Source: Anisakis pegreffii (lineage: Eukaryota; Nematoda; Chromadorea; Rhabditida; Anisakidae). From it: a stretch of 64,000 nucleotides of DNA. The notes under the pieces were generated by a model. The model was not told the origin of the DNA. It saw only the letters and a program-made list of their open reading frames with translations, and did no database searches. The stretch is taken from positions 62,001 to 126,000 of the forward strand of contig JAPYMA010000319.1 in NCBI GenBank assembly GCA_035041965.1. The letters run 5' to 3'. This document shows positions 22,694 through 36,300 of the stretch, one piece after another; position 1 is the stretch's first letter; each line of letters opens with the position of its first letter. The position numbers and the translations under genes are program-made.

Positions 22694-25600
22694 ACTGGAA
22701 ATAGAGATGTCACTGATCGGAGCATAAGCTATCAAAAACAATTTCAAGAATGCTAACGAATCCATGATTCAGGAGAAGCAGATTTCTGTTATGATTCTAC
22801 AATATCACATTACGTTTATAAGGCATTTAGTGTTGACACTGATATTTGTGTTTTGTGACGGTTCGCAGCTGATTGTGAGCTTAGTGAAGTGCTTTAAGGT
22901 TGGCAGGTGATTGTTTTTACAATAACACATTTCGAATCATTCCTTTAAGTCAAAGATTCATTCCTTTTAGCACGTTCGTTTTCAATGTTTTCCTAATAAG
23001 CTCTCACATATTCAGTTTACTTACAGAAGTTTGTATGCAGAAAATATGATAACAACTCCATAATGGCTATTATACGGAGCAGTGGAATATCCAGAAAAGT
23101 CAAAGCGTTAATTAAATGCTGATGAAAATGCATCTTGCTACGCCAGTTATGTTACAGTAGTGAGATGATGATTTAATGTTGTGAGATAAATGACGATATG
23201 AGAAGAAAATAAGATAAACACTGAAAATTTGGATGAGTTCCCCTCTGATATTCACCTATAACATGGATTTTTCATTTTAAAGGTTGAAAAATCATGAAAA
23301 GCAGCTAACAGTATGGCAAAAACTATTAACCGCCCTTCTTGTCACATTTGGTCATTGGCAGATCAGCAGATATTCATGCATTATGACGGTTTGACTTAGC
23401 ATGATCGAATGAATGAATCAGATCGAATCTCTCGAATCCATCCGTTTTAAGATATCTTGCATAAAGCTAATTTTATATTATGCGAAAATTATCACATGCT
23501 TAGTTTCGTAGTGATATTTACATTTGCAACAGCGTATTATTACTATGACTTTATTCATTCAGTCATTCAATTGGCTAATAAGTCATTCGTGCTTTGATTC
23601 ACACCGTCTTAAGCTAGCCGTCACAATATCAGGGAAAGATAAGCACGAAAGGAAGAGAGAGTGGGAGTACTCGAAGGATAACCGTGAAAATCCTATCGGA
23701 TGAATTCTCATCATTATCATCAGCAATGTGTGAAATGCTCTTCATTAAGGCGACGACAACAAGACAATAATTCCTTGTGTGTGTGTTGTGCCTAAGTAAT
23801 CACATTTAATCAGCCAGCATGTTAAGTGATTATGTTATGCAATGCATTCAGTTCAGCCTTTTGCCGGTAATTGTCATTTGACTTGACTTGATTTACGATT
23901 AGGCTTTTGCTGCTACATCACAGGAGCGGTTTATTGATCTGTCGGCTCATGCACAGATATGAACTGGATGAAGAGACGATCAGTCAGATTTGTTGACTGA
24001 TTGTTAGGGCGAAACGTAATTACTGCTCTAGCAATTACTGAAAACAAGCACTTTTCCACGCAAGCACGGCTTGCTGATTATGATCATCGTCGGAATTCCA
24101 ATGAACTCCACTAAACAATCTTCAAATTCCGATGAACTACTAAATATACACTAAACACTTGTCGACAGGTTTTGCAAATGTTTCAGTTAATTGCTTCACT
24201 TTTCTGTTTTTCATTGAAATTTCATAGTGACAGCTGCAAACGAATATCACTTAAAGGTTGAAAACAATCTGGACAGAAAATATTCCATTTCATTGAATTG
24301 TATAGCTTTACATGGAATTGTGTGCCGTGTTCACACCTCTGCCTTCAAGTTGATTCATCAAACTTGAGAGGATCTAGGAAACGTTTCAGATTGAGGAAAG
24401 CATGTAGAATTTTTTGCGTACATCGTGAAATCTTCTAGGTTGATCAATAAGAGCAGCAGAAGATCATAATTAGAGCTAGTACCAGGTAATGATGGATTCG
24501 CTAAGTTACAGACGTTGATGAGTTAAAATTCATCTGTCTTCTCAATTTTAATAAACCCGTTGCATTTTGAGAAGCCCGTCGCATCATTCACATTCACATA
24601 CCAATTCCATATTAACTGCAATAAAAATGTTTAAGTTTTCTAATGCGCAGATGCTACCATATCAGTTCAGTTGCTTTAATACTCACGCTAATATCAGCTG
24701 TTGATTCGACATCCTGTAAAAAATTCCATTTAATCTGCGCCAAGTCAAACTTCTCAATCTCAAATAATTCATCCAGAATTTCAAATTTCTAAATCAAGCA
24801 TGCTCAATCCGTTTGTCGTTTCTTGTAAGCCTTGGAATACATCAAATCCACTCAAATTCACGTAATATCCCAACGACATCAGATGTTGAAGCTGTGTTTG
24901 AAGTCACTGAATGCAATACTTTCAAACTTTTCATCTGTTTGAACACCGGACTAATCCAACAGAATTTTTTTTTCATTCGTCATGTCGGAGGTAAGTTTGG
25001 AATGGAAGTGAAACTTTCAATTGAAAACTAAAAAAGTTTCCCTTCATCTGCAACGTAATTCTTTTGCTCGTAATTTCAAAACCATCAAGTCCCTACTTGT
25101 ATTGTCTGAAATGAAAAATCAATGCCGAAATGATAGGAATATTTCAAAAATACTAGAATGCTCACTTTTAGTCACTAAAGAAAGTAGAGTTATCGATCAG
25201 TGCATGGAAATTCATCGGCGGAAGGGATTAATGCGATCATTAGATCGTGCATTCATTAGATGAATGCAAATTAGCATTTCATACATAATTAATAAACTCT
25301 AATAACGAATCACTCTTCTCGTCTCCTAATAGACTATAATCCGTTAGCATTTTGATTTGATATCCTGTCTCGTCAGTGTGATGATCAGCATAACCGAGCG
25401 AAATTTTACGAAAGTATTTGAGGACATTGTGCGGATATTGAAGATATTTTACGTGAAAGCATTTGAGGATATGGCGATATTGTGCATAGAATTTTCCGTT
25501 GTATTGCTTAATATTCGATGTAGTTGCGCCATCCTGTTAGTAATACATATTTTATCACCTTATCACAAAACTTTATTAAAGTGTTCGAATGCGTAATGAA

Positions 25601-26209
25601 AATAATACTTACTTAATAACGTTAGCACAATACTAAAATAACATGAGCACAATTTGTTCATGGAAATTTGATAGTGCTATATGGTAATTGATGATAGACA
25701 TTATCCTGTGACTTTCCGCCTTCAAACATCGGCAGGCAGTTCAGCACTTTCATCAGTCATTGTCTCCATGATAAGCTGATTGTCAGGAAATCTAGTCGCG
25801 TATCTTTTGAACTTTTCACTTAATCGGTTTCATTCATATGCGTTTAACGCTTTTAATGTTTGGCCGGTTAATCCAATTGCTTCAATTGCATCCAAAATTT
25901 TACGAATTTGATTGCGTATTCAAACTTTCTCTTCTTGTTCTGTTCTATTACCTGTGCCAGTCAGCATTTTCATCATGGCTCTGTTCAAAATGAATTCAGT
26001 TCAGTGAAAATATCTTCTTTTTTAAAATCTTGAGCCATTTTCCTGTCCAGAGATATCATTGATAAGAAATTTCTCATTCTTTTCGTACACATTGTTGGGT
26101 TCACAGTCGCAGTGCACACTGCTGCAAATAGAATGATGCTTACGTATGCATTTGTTTGTTTGGCTCTGATTTGAGGTTACTTCTTGGATTTATTTACGGT
26201 TTAACGTGG

Positions 26210-26230
26210 ATGCATGCATGCATGCATGCA
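26210..26230. repeat. (ATGC)n microsatellite
   Basis: About five units of the self-complementary tetranucleotide ATGC. Simple repeat. Confidence 0.85.
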
Positions 26231-29200
26231 CATGAATGGATATATGCAAAATTGCCAAATTTGATTTGTCAACGGCAACGAAACTAATGGATGAGCGGAT
26301 GCATCGGTTGACACTGCTAACGAACTGACTGACCGATCGAGCCACCGGTTGGTTAGTTAGCAACATCACGAGTATACACACATAAACTCCTACTGGTCGC
26401 AGCCAGCAGTCATAATAAGCCTGTTGAAGCAATGCAGCAATGAAGTTTTTAGTTAAATCACAAACCTTGAAGCAGCGCCTTAACGAAACAATGCATGAAA
26501 TCTTATTGCTTCATCTCATTCTGCCGATTCTCCTCAACTCAAACACTCAATTCTCAATTCCTCCTGATCAATCCAAATTCTGAACTGCAACCCAGGTCCC
26601 CAGGTTCACTAGTCAGACCATTGCTCACATAATTTCATTTGAGGTGTTTGATCATTGATCTCACTGAACTGCTACAATGTGGTCAAAATTCTCATATTCT
26701 CATCGATAAAGCCAAAGCAGCGAACATCAGAATGCTCCTTGGATTATTATGCACTGATCGTTTAATTTTATATCGAATAGTGTTCATGGTTTCGTTAATC
26801 AGGCGTTTATTCGCACTGAATTGTACTCATTAAATTTCAAGTCAAAGACAATGACACGTTGATAGAAGTTGCATCAAATTTAATTATTTTCATCACTCTT
26901 TAATATGGTCATACTTAAACCAAATACACTTTCTCGCTATTCAATTAACTAAGCAAACATCAACAATCTCGAAATGTGCGTCCATTAATCTATCCTATTT
27001 CACTTCATCCTTCATCCCATCCACCCCAACAACATCCTTTTCAGTTCATCCATTCGCTCGCTTGCAAGTGTCATCTCTCAGGCAACATCACGAATCTTCT
27101 GCGTTCATATGATATCACCACTCCTTGTGGATATACTTCCGCATTTCTAAGTACCCATATCAACGGATTCATTGATATCTTTGGCATACCTATTTATAAC
27201 GTTGATAGAATAGATCATATCGAATAGCATTTCACTCCTTATTCGATCTATCTCTTCGTATTGACGAGCATCTCCAGGTACCAATTCAAAATTCATCATT
27301 CTTTGCCTAGCGTATGCATGTTTTGCCGAATAATTCAATGCTGTCCATGGAACTTATGATTTCACACATCATACGAAATTAACATTCATTTCGAATGTGA
27401 ATGACTCCATATGTATTCGATTCTTTACGATGATCACGCAGTGATTTTCACACTTTCATGAAACTGCAAGATTTTCTGCTGCGAAATAGTCCAATTTTGA
27501 AAATTTTTACGCTAAAACTGATTTTTGACCCATGAATATTTTGTTCAGCTTCTGCTTCCAACATTCTTGTTGAAATGATCGAAATTAAAACTGACGACTT
27601 ATTAATATCAAATTCAGTATTCTCAGATTAATAAGCTGAGAAGTAGGAATGTATTTGCTGTAAGTATATTTAGATATTCTTTGAATGTGGATTAATTCCA
27701 TAAACATGTGCGTGCCTATCATTGAATGTTTTATTCCGCTCTTGTTGTTAATCTCACTTAAGCCTTTGATAGTGTTCTAGTGGTGATTCGCACATGCTTC
27801 TATAAAATAATTGAACGCCATACACAATTAGTTTCGTTGTCTATCAATCATTTGCAGTGCTCGATTATGCCTACTTCAATGGCAATTCATAGAATAGACC
27901 TTCAGATGCTTCGCCTTCAGGTGCTTAAAAGCACATTTCGATTTTTTTAAAAGCACATTCGAATCGAATCTGATATCTTGATTGTGGCTTCTTCATAAAC
28001 CTGAAGTATTGCACCAACGCCCTTGCTTAATCACACTCCTTCTATCAGCAACAAATCAGCTTTATTTTATCCATATATATGCTCATTGAAATGATCACAT
28101 ATGATTTTAATTGAATAAGTGGATTGAAATTTTGAAGAAATTTGATGTAAACTGATATTAATTCATTTGTTTGTTCACTTTACCATTAATCTCGATAAAC
28201 AACTGGAAACATCCAAATGTGAGGACTACATTAATATTTATTAATGATCACCAAGAAATCTGCGCGATCAAATCGTTCCTTTGATTAAATACCGCGAATA
28301 TTACAATTCACTCGATAAATCCGCCGTCTGTGATCTCAGCTCTAAGCTACTGTTCATGACCTTGTTCCAAAACTTTTTCGTTAGCATATTAGGTTGAGTG
28401 GCGACACTAGGCCTGACTCAACTGAAACTTACTGATCAACTTACTTAGGTCCCCATGATCGAGTGGGGTGATCTTGCATTGAGCGATTACTCAAAATTAC
28501 TCAAAATCATCTGGATTCTGGGAAGGTTTAACGCAACACTGACTGCCTCAATTGTTCCAAAACGAAAGAATAAATAGCTGATTGCTAAAACTATCGACTG
28601 ACTTCTCATCGATGAAGCAAAAAATTGGCTCATTTTGCAAAGTAGATGATGAGACGAATGTGCACAACAACAAACAGGAACTCATTCAATTGCTTAATGC
28701 ATAATCCCAAGAACATAAAATAATGTGACACACACACTCACTTTTCAAAATGATCATTGCGTTCTCTCATGGGGGCATACTTGCTTGCTTCAGTAATAGA
28801 ATAGCATTTTATGATGATTTTAAAAGCACAACAAACTGTGTTTGCTTTATAGTCGTCGTCGAACATCATAAAATGTGTCATTGACTGTGCCTGATCAGTA
28901 GTCATTACTGGACACTCAGTTTTACACTCAGTATCGTTCCAGTGAACGAATGAGGCACTCAAAACACCAAAAGGCATTCAAAAACTCATCATCATATGAA
29001 AGTTTACAATGTGGTGGTAGCTTGAGTCATTTACTGATCATTAAATACTACTCAACTCATTCGCTGATTAATCCTGCAAATAATTGTTTTATCCCAAACT
29101 CACAAACCAATTAATTCCATCAAGTCATTTCTCAAAACACGCATCATGCAATCGAATCAACACACTATTCAATAGTACGGCAAGAAGGCAAAGGTTCTAA

Positions 29201-32200
29201 ATTTTCATTCTTTAACCTCCTTCGCAGTTCAGCAGTTCATTAGCACGGAAATTTCATGATGTTGGGCTAAAAGACGCTTATTTCGTAGTATTTATTAACA
29301 ACAGTACTTGCCCGCTTGCTTGCACTTAAGCCTAATTGAACGTTTTATTGTTGTTTTATTATCCCGTATTTGATCATTATTTTGAATTTCAGTAACTATT
29401 TCCATGGTTGACTCTAACACATGGTAAATATATCATGCGTTATTCAGAGAACAGATATTTGATCAGCGCGAATGATACCTTTGAAATGCTTTCACCCAAT
29501 CGCCACTGGGACTGATGATCTGCATAGTGAATTTTTATCTACTCTAGTTGTTCTGAATAGTTCCAGAGCTATTCGGATTCATTTTCATCAAATCATTTTC
29601 AGTTCGCCTACCTTTGGAATGTTCTAAGTCAGCAAAAAAAAGCATGCCTACAGCACCCACCGCAAAGCAATTATTTTTGCTGCTTGCAGAGCGATTCATC
29701 ATGGAAAGCAAAGGGATTTATAAAGGCAGCTACTCTCAATTATCTCCTTGCATACATGGATGATTATTGGAACAAATTATTGCACACATATCACCGAAAA
29801 TAATCGTGAGCTATTCACAAACCATTGAAGAATCGATGCGGCTTCTAATTAGTTGAGATCAATGACTAATTAGTCGAAGGTGTTAGCGGTATTATCTCCA
29901 AAAAATGCAAATGATTCCAGGAATATCGTCATGATCAAAATTATGAGGAAGCCAACATTCACATGGCTTTGAGGATGTAACAGTGATTATATGGTGTCAA
30001 TTGGGCATTTTTCTAATTTTGCGAGTAGTACGCATGAAGAGAGTTTTTGTTTGCGAAATTGCATGGAAACTCAAGACGACACGACGGATGATGAATTTGC
30101 AGCATTTAAGAGTTCATTTAGTTATTGGCTTGTTAGATGACTATGAGATTGGGATTATTAGTGAGAATGGTGGTTGGCTTTCAAATCATAAGACGACATC
30201 TTTCGTAATCATAACCAGCAATTTTCACTACTTGACGGATTCTTTCTTTCTTAGTCACTGTGATGTACTCATTCCATTTACTCTCACAAAAACTAACGTA
30301 TCGCTCGTAAACTTTATAGTTTCGCTGAAATTCCATTTGATTTCAAAAAAGTGTCTCTGAATTTTTTCGGTCGCTCCTAAGCTTCTTAATATCAAGATTT
30401 CCTCCATTCCTCGTCCTATCTGCTTGTTTCTTGTCAATTAGAGTTACTCTGTCGTATCAAAGGAATGTGTCCTTGGGTGGGTCATATCCGCAATGATCTG
30501 ATTGTGAGTGTAAGTTGCGGACTGATGTGAAGTCTAAATAGGCAGGCAGTAGTTTGGGCAAATCTTGAAATTGATATCATTAAGAGAACAAAAATTTATT
30601 CGGCTTTTCTCGGCAAACGAGTGAATTCAAAAGCGGAATATTGGTTTCGAGCAAGTCAGATTACGCGTAGTTTATATGCGCCATTATGTTGGTTTTTGAC
30701 TTGCACGCCTTCGGCTGCATCTTATGACAACAGTATTCGCAGAAATTTGATGCTTCCTTCTAAAAAGAAGACACGAACGGACCGACGAATGAAAGAATGC
30801 TTTTGGTTAACAAATTGAGGTGACTAAATGAATTCGGATGATGAAAGTGAACAAAAATGACTGCTTGCTGTCTATGCAAAGTCTACGGATTTCGTTCATT
30901 TTATCTAAGAAATACACTCAAAGGATCAATACATCATGTTTGTTTAATTAACTTCTGATGCAGCACCGCGGCGCAACACACACTTTTCTTCTCAACAAAT
31001 CTGTGGGCCATTTTTTCCTAACTCTCAACTCGTAAATCTTAGCTCTAAAGCATTTAAAAGTCTGAATTTGTCGTCTTCTTCACTTCAGTTTTAGTTTTCC
31101 CTATATATTGTTCCACATTATCATTCGCGATTTTCCAGCCTATTTTTATCCACATCGTGTTGGTTGGACTCTTGCGATGAAGCGAAGCACAAGAGGAATG
31201 TGCTCTGCTCATTAGGCATGCACATGCGCATTTTATTGATGGCCACACAATAAATGTTCACTTTGTTCTGTCGTGTATTTTGGTTTACGTTTGATAATCA
31301 TTATGATCATTCATTTGCATGTTCATTTGAAAAATTCTACCCAATTGTTGACCACAATAACCGAGGAGAATTTTACTTTTGCAAGGAAGCATCTCTCAAG
31401 AATAGGCAATTGTCCACTAACTATATGGCCGCGTTCTTCTTCTAGGACTCCCATGATGGTACCTTGTGAAGATAGGCAGATTTTGAGCCTCATAGTCGGA
31501 TTTGAGAGTGAGCTTGGGAACGTTTGGAACTTCAACTTTACTGTATTACCATGTCCGCAGAAACTTCTTAATCGATACTTGATCACATTTGATCACTGTA
31601 TTGCCATCGCACTGTAGTGCAGTTATAGGTTTTAATAATCGAGTATTCCTGTGAGTGCGAAAGGTTTCATTCATGAAAAGCGTACTTTCCAGAATCCAGA
31701 GTAATCGGTTGATAAGATTTGATGTTACGACATCAAAGCGAATCAGCTGATTGCTAAAATTCGATGGAATGGTTTGAATATAAAAATCCCAATTTCATAC
31801 TACATTATTACTCAATGATCAATTGGATTTTTTTGAATCAAAGTTGATAACTTCAAACTTCAAGAGGACGTGAATAATCGAATAGTTTCACGAATTTCCA
31901 GTCTATCCGCAGTATTTTCCAGTCTATGCGAATGCTTTCCATCCATTTCCAGGTGTTTAGTTCCTCTTAATTCCAACTCACTCTCGAATATCATTCAAGA
32001 TGCTGATTTATTCATGATTCACTTTATGATGGCAAGTAGTCGTGTGTGTGTGTGTGCAAAGCGGAATTAAGCAGAAATATCCATTTCAGTAATGAATTAA
32101 ACGGGAATTTTCTGCTACGAACATAAGCAGCTGATTTAATTCTTCGACGAAAGTCTGCGAATTCTCATACTGGGAATTCAATGATAGAATCAGCATTCAA

Positions 32201-33077
32201 CTGTCACAAACTTCAAATATTCGCGAAAACGTACTTGTTCTATTCGTTTCAGTTTGACATTGTATTCAGCACATATCAAGAAGAGTCAAATGCATATTCT
32301 TATGAATGAACTCTTCACACTACATCAGTCGGTATTTGATTGATTCGTTGAAATTTCCAAGAATTCTAATTTCTGAAAGAGTGCCTTCTTAAACATCATC
32401 GGTCACTTATTCAGGAATATCCCAATTAAAACAGTGTAGCTTCTCCAGTAAGTCGATATCTCACTGTGTTTCACTGCAACTTTATCTCATCATATGCACA
32501 TAGCATAGTTTATTATAAGTGTTATCATCTGTATTTTTAGCAATTGCCAAATTATTTCTGATATTTCCAAGGCATTTTTCATTTAGTCCATCTTCAATCG
32601 GTGTAAATAACTGAAATCACTGGTGGTTTTCTCTGAACTTCTTCACGATTTCATAACAGAATGTAAGTCGTCGTAAGTTATTCTTTGTGGAAAAAGTAAA
32701 GTGACTTCTAGATATGATCTTCGTGTGTTTGTAAATGACCAAATCTTTATACAAGGAGATAGCCGTATTCGTTCAACATCTATTCAAGCAACGAACCGTA
32801 TAATTAAGTAAGAGTGTATGTAACCCTTAGGCATTCCAATTAATTTCCTTTCGAGGCTCATCTTGATGTTGTGTGGCTGATAAAATTAAATGAAATAATG
32901 AAAGACGAGCAATCAGCTATCACACAAAACTATGACCACATGATGGAGATTTTTGCTAAAGATAAGAGAATTCGATGCTAAGAAATAAATGAGATTGAAG
33001 CGCGCTGAAAAATCTCAGCCAATCAGTCACAGATATCAAACACAAGATTCACTCAAGTTTGCGGTTTCTTCTATCCA

Positions 33078-33308
33078 CTATTCATCTATATGTATCCATC
33101 CATACAATTTAGTTAAAAGCCATCGGAATTGTTCACTAGACAAACCAAGCCGTCTTCGCTGCAGACCAAATTCGAGCCTGTAAGGATGCTGACACCTCAG
33201 AGCAGGTGAAGGATCAGTTTCGATGAACTGATTCGTTATGATTGTTTCTGTGAATCGTTTCCCCATCAAATCATCACTTTCATTTGAATTCATCGTCATC
33301 TCCTCCAT
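33078..33308 (-). CDS. Weak candidate exon on the minus strand, unrecognised
   Basis: Open for 76 codons on the minus strand. It starts with an ATG that directly follows CGAATCAG (possible acceptor) and encodes an acidic N-terminus (MEEMTMNSNESDDLMG) followed by FTETIITNQFIETDPSPAL. A possible donor (GAG then GTGTCA) ends the exon at 33196. The DNA just upstream on this strand, near 33330-33360, is more GC-rich than average. I could not place any connecting exon, so this may be chance. Confidence 0.18.
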   Translation of the reverse strand: MEEMTMNSNESDDLMGKRFTETIITNQFIETDPSPALRCQHPYRLEFGLQRRRLGLSSEQFRWLLTKLYGWIHIDE

Positions 33309-36300
33309 CTGATTCGTATATCAAGCGTTTTGCTGCGCATGCGCTCTTATCGCCCTCAACCAAAGCATCTGCAGCAGTCATTTCAAGCTCGCTGATCCTT
33401 GTGGCAATCGTTTGATCCATTCAGTCATTACTGCGTCGTCGCATCTCCAGACCTCATGTCTTTGATTGCAACTATCACCTATAGGCATGAACTCGAATTC
33501 CTGAACTTTCTTTTAGCATCACTTGACTTCTTCTCAACCTTAGTATTGTTACGGCTACAATCAATCACCCTTAAAGCTATCATTTCGTCAGAATTGACAT
33601 GTACAATTCTGTATTGGCCAATGTAAGCCTGCTGGCCCAGTCTTGAACATCAATGATTTTGACCTATAACATTGAAGTGTTTCGTTTGAACCCGACAAAA
33701 CATCAAATATCGTTGACTCATTCTTAACTTCATCAATATTGCCGTTGCTACTAAATCCTCACTCACTTTGCGTCTGCTGATGACGATGTATTTTGCTAAA
33801 AGGTCTCAAGTAATAATTCCAATTCGATTCAGTCCAATTTATCCATTAGATTCAAGCATCAAACAGTGTGTCACATCTCAAGTCGTAACATGCATGGCAT
33901 TTCAACGTCTTCAATTTACTGCTAATAGTCACAGTCATTCTCTGAACATCTCAGAGCTTTGATGTTGCTCACTTGAGTAAATATATTCGTCGTATAACAA
34001 TTACTATGATGTGACTGACTTGCATTCGTTACTTACTTTCTATTTGCCTTACTTATCTGCACATGCAATCATCATCTTATCGTTTCTGAACCATTAATCT
34101 CCTTTGCATTCATTCATCCATCCATTCAGCTAATCATTCATCTGTGATCATCATTATCATCATCATCAGCCAACTAAAGCAGTTCTGTTAATTTAATTTA
34201 GCACATTTCCACAACCTTTATTCCGTCGTCATTACACGCTTCTTCACACTTCGATTCCTCCGTTGTGTTTGATCGTTTTACTCGACCTATTCATTGCCCA
34301 TTGTTGAGTCTTGATTTCTGATGTATGGCTGATGTCCCATCTAGTGTTGTTGATGTGACATTATCATTCTTATTATCATTATCGTTTTACCTGTCTCGAG
34401 CTGTTGTCATCCTCATTATTATTATTACAAGTGTTATAATTGTTATAACTAATATCATTATTATTATTCCTATAAGCATTCTGTTGAGCTTCTTCGATGC
34501 TGTGATCATTTCTTATTCTATTGCTGTCAGTTTATTCATGCAACTACTGATACTCACTTAAGTTTTTACTGTGACGACTTTGATTATTGTTCATGTTACC
34601 ATTACTGTTTTTTCATCGCATTTCGATAATTCCTATCATTCCAAGTACCGTTAATCCATCTTTATCATTGCTATCAATATCGTTATCATCAGTGCTTCTT
34701 TGCAAAGTTCATTATTATTGATATACATTTTCATCATGCTCAATTTTCTTCAGAATAACACACCATGTTAAAGTTGATTCAAAACGAGCATTCCGTTCAT
34801 GATTAATTGACAAGTTCATTATTGTTGATTCAAAATTCAAGCATTCTCATTCTGCCGATGCGATCTTTCACAAATAATTTGACCAACATGCTTTACATTC
34901 ATGCTTGTTCGTTTCATTCTTTAGGAATCGTATCGAAATTTAAGCTGATAACTTTATCATCTCCATATGAACGTATCGTGAACAAATGTCATTATTGCTA
35001 AACGAACAAAGTGATGTGTTTCGCATTGTTGCACCGCCACCGCTGTTTGCTTGATAGTTGATTTGTGGCACAGCAGCAATTCATGAGAACTCAGCAAGTG
35101 AGCTAGGGAAAACAACGAGCGATGCGATGCACTCAATCGCATGTCAGCATTCTTCATCTCATTTCAGCAAATTGTATGAAGAATATCAAAAGATTTGCCT
35201 CTTCGTTAAGGCTTGAAATCACTTGAAAGTCACACTATCAACAGTCAAACACTCTCAAAATCCAGTGAATTCGCTGAAAGAATAACAGAAAATCAGAAAT
35301 TGATCATATGAGATCACTTGCACGTGGATGTTTTTGCTAATAAATATCTATGGATGAGCAAATATCCAGTGATCTCACAGAATAATTCGTTAGACGATGA
35401 TCACAATCAATTCATGTTCCCATGACTATTTTCTTAAAATCCTCCTCATGGTAACAGGGAAATTCCCGCTTTCCCATGTGACTGACTTTTCCCACAAAAC
35501 GCTTTGGTCATGGGAAAAAAATCAAAATGAAGTGGCAATTAATCAACGATGTTTCTAATAAGTTCAAATTGAAGAACACAAAACACTGGAGCCAGTGAAA
35601 GCAAAGTTAGCACGACTGGGTACTCACTATTGCAATCAATCATTGCTGGAGAGCCGAGTTGCACTGCAGAAAAACGACGTTTCGATAACTGTGATGATTT
35701 GATAGGAAATGATTAGTGCTGGTTGATGATGATTGATAATGGCCATGTTAATAATCCCAATTCAACAATTGTTATGCGAATCACTCGCAGAAACTAACTC
35801 TTCGTGCTGTGGATCTGAGAGTGAAAAACACTTCAATTCACAAAGCAATTCATCATTATTGTTTGATTTGTAACGTGCGTCACCTGCTTTCTCGAAAGCC
35901 ATTCATCTTCTCTTAAGTCCGCTCTCTCCTTTTCAGAACTTCAGATTCATTGATGCCGATTGTTGCTGTCTGTTATTATAAATGTTCATTCGTTTAATAC
36001 CAACACTAACAAATGATTATGATGATATATTATCTCAAGCTCGTAAGCTCGTCAGCTATTCAACTCGCTCCAGCAATCCCCATGAAGTATCGAGATCTCC
36101 TCATTCATTATCTTCAAACTGAGACTCGATGAGGAACTGCAATCCAATTTATCCAAATTTTCGAGACTTTGCTCAAAAATTCTCGAGCATCTGTAATACG
36201 GCTACCATAATCAGCTGTAGCATTTGTCGCAGTGCTCTGAGCTTCTCATACCATACATCTTGATAACTAAGCGATAGAATAAAAGTCAAAATTGAGCTGA

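Noticed and set aside
29983..30360. 125-codon + strand ORF in the gene-poor region
   Set aside because: Long for chance, but no family resemblance, splice context or neighbours support it.
31273..31617. Overlapping ORFs open on both strands (+ 114 codons, - 87 codons)
   Set aside because: Both strands look partly protein-like, and I could identify neither a family nor connecting exons. It may be a decayed repeat.
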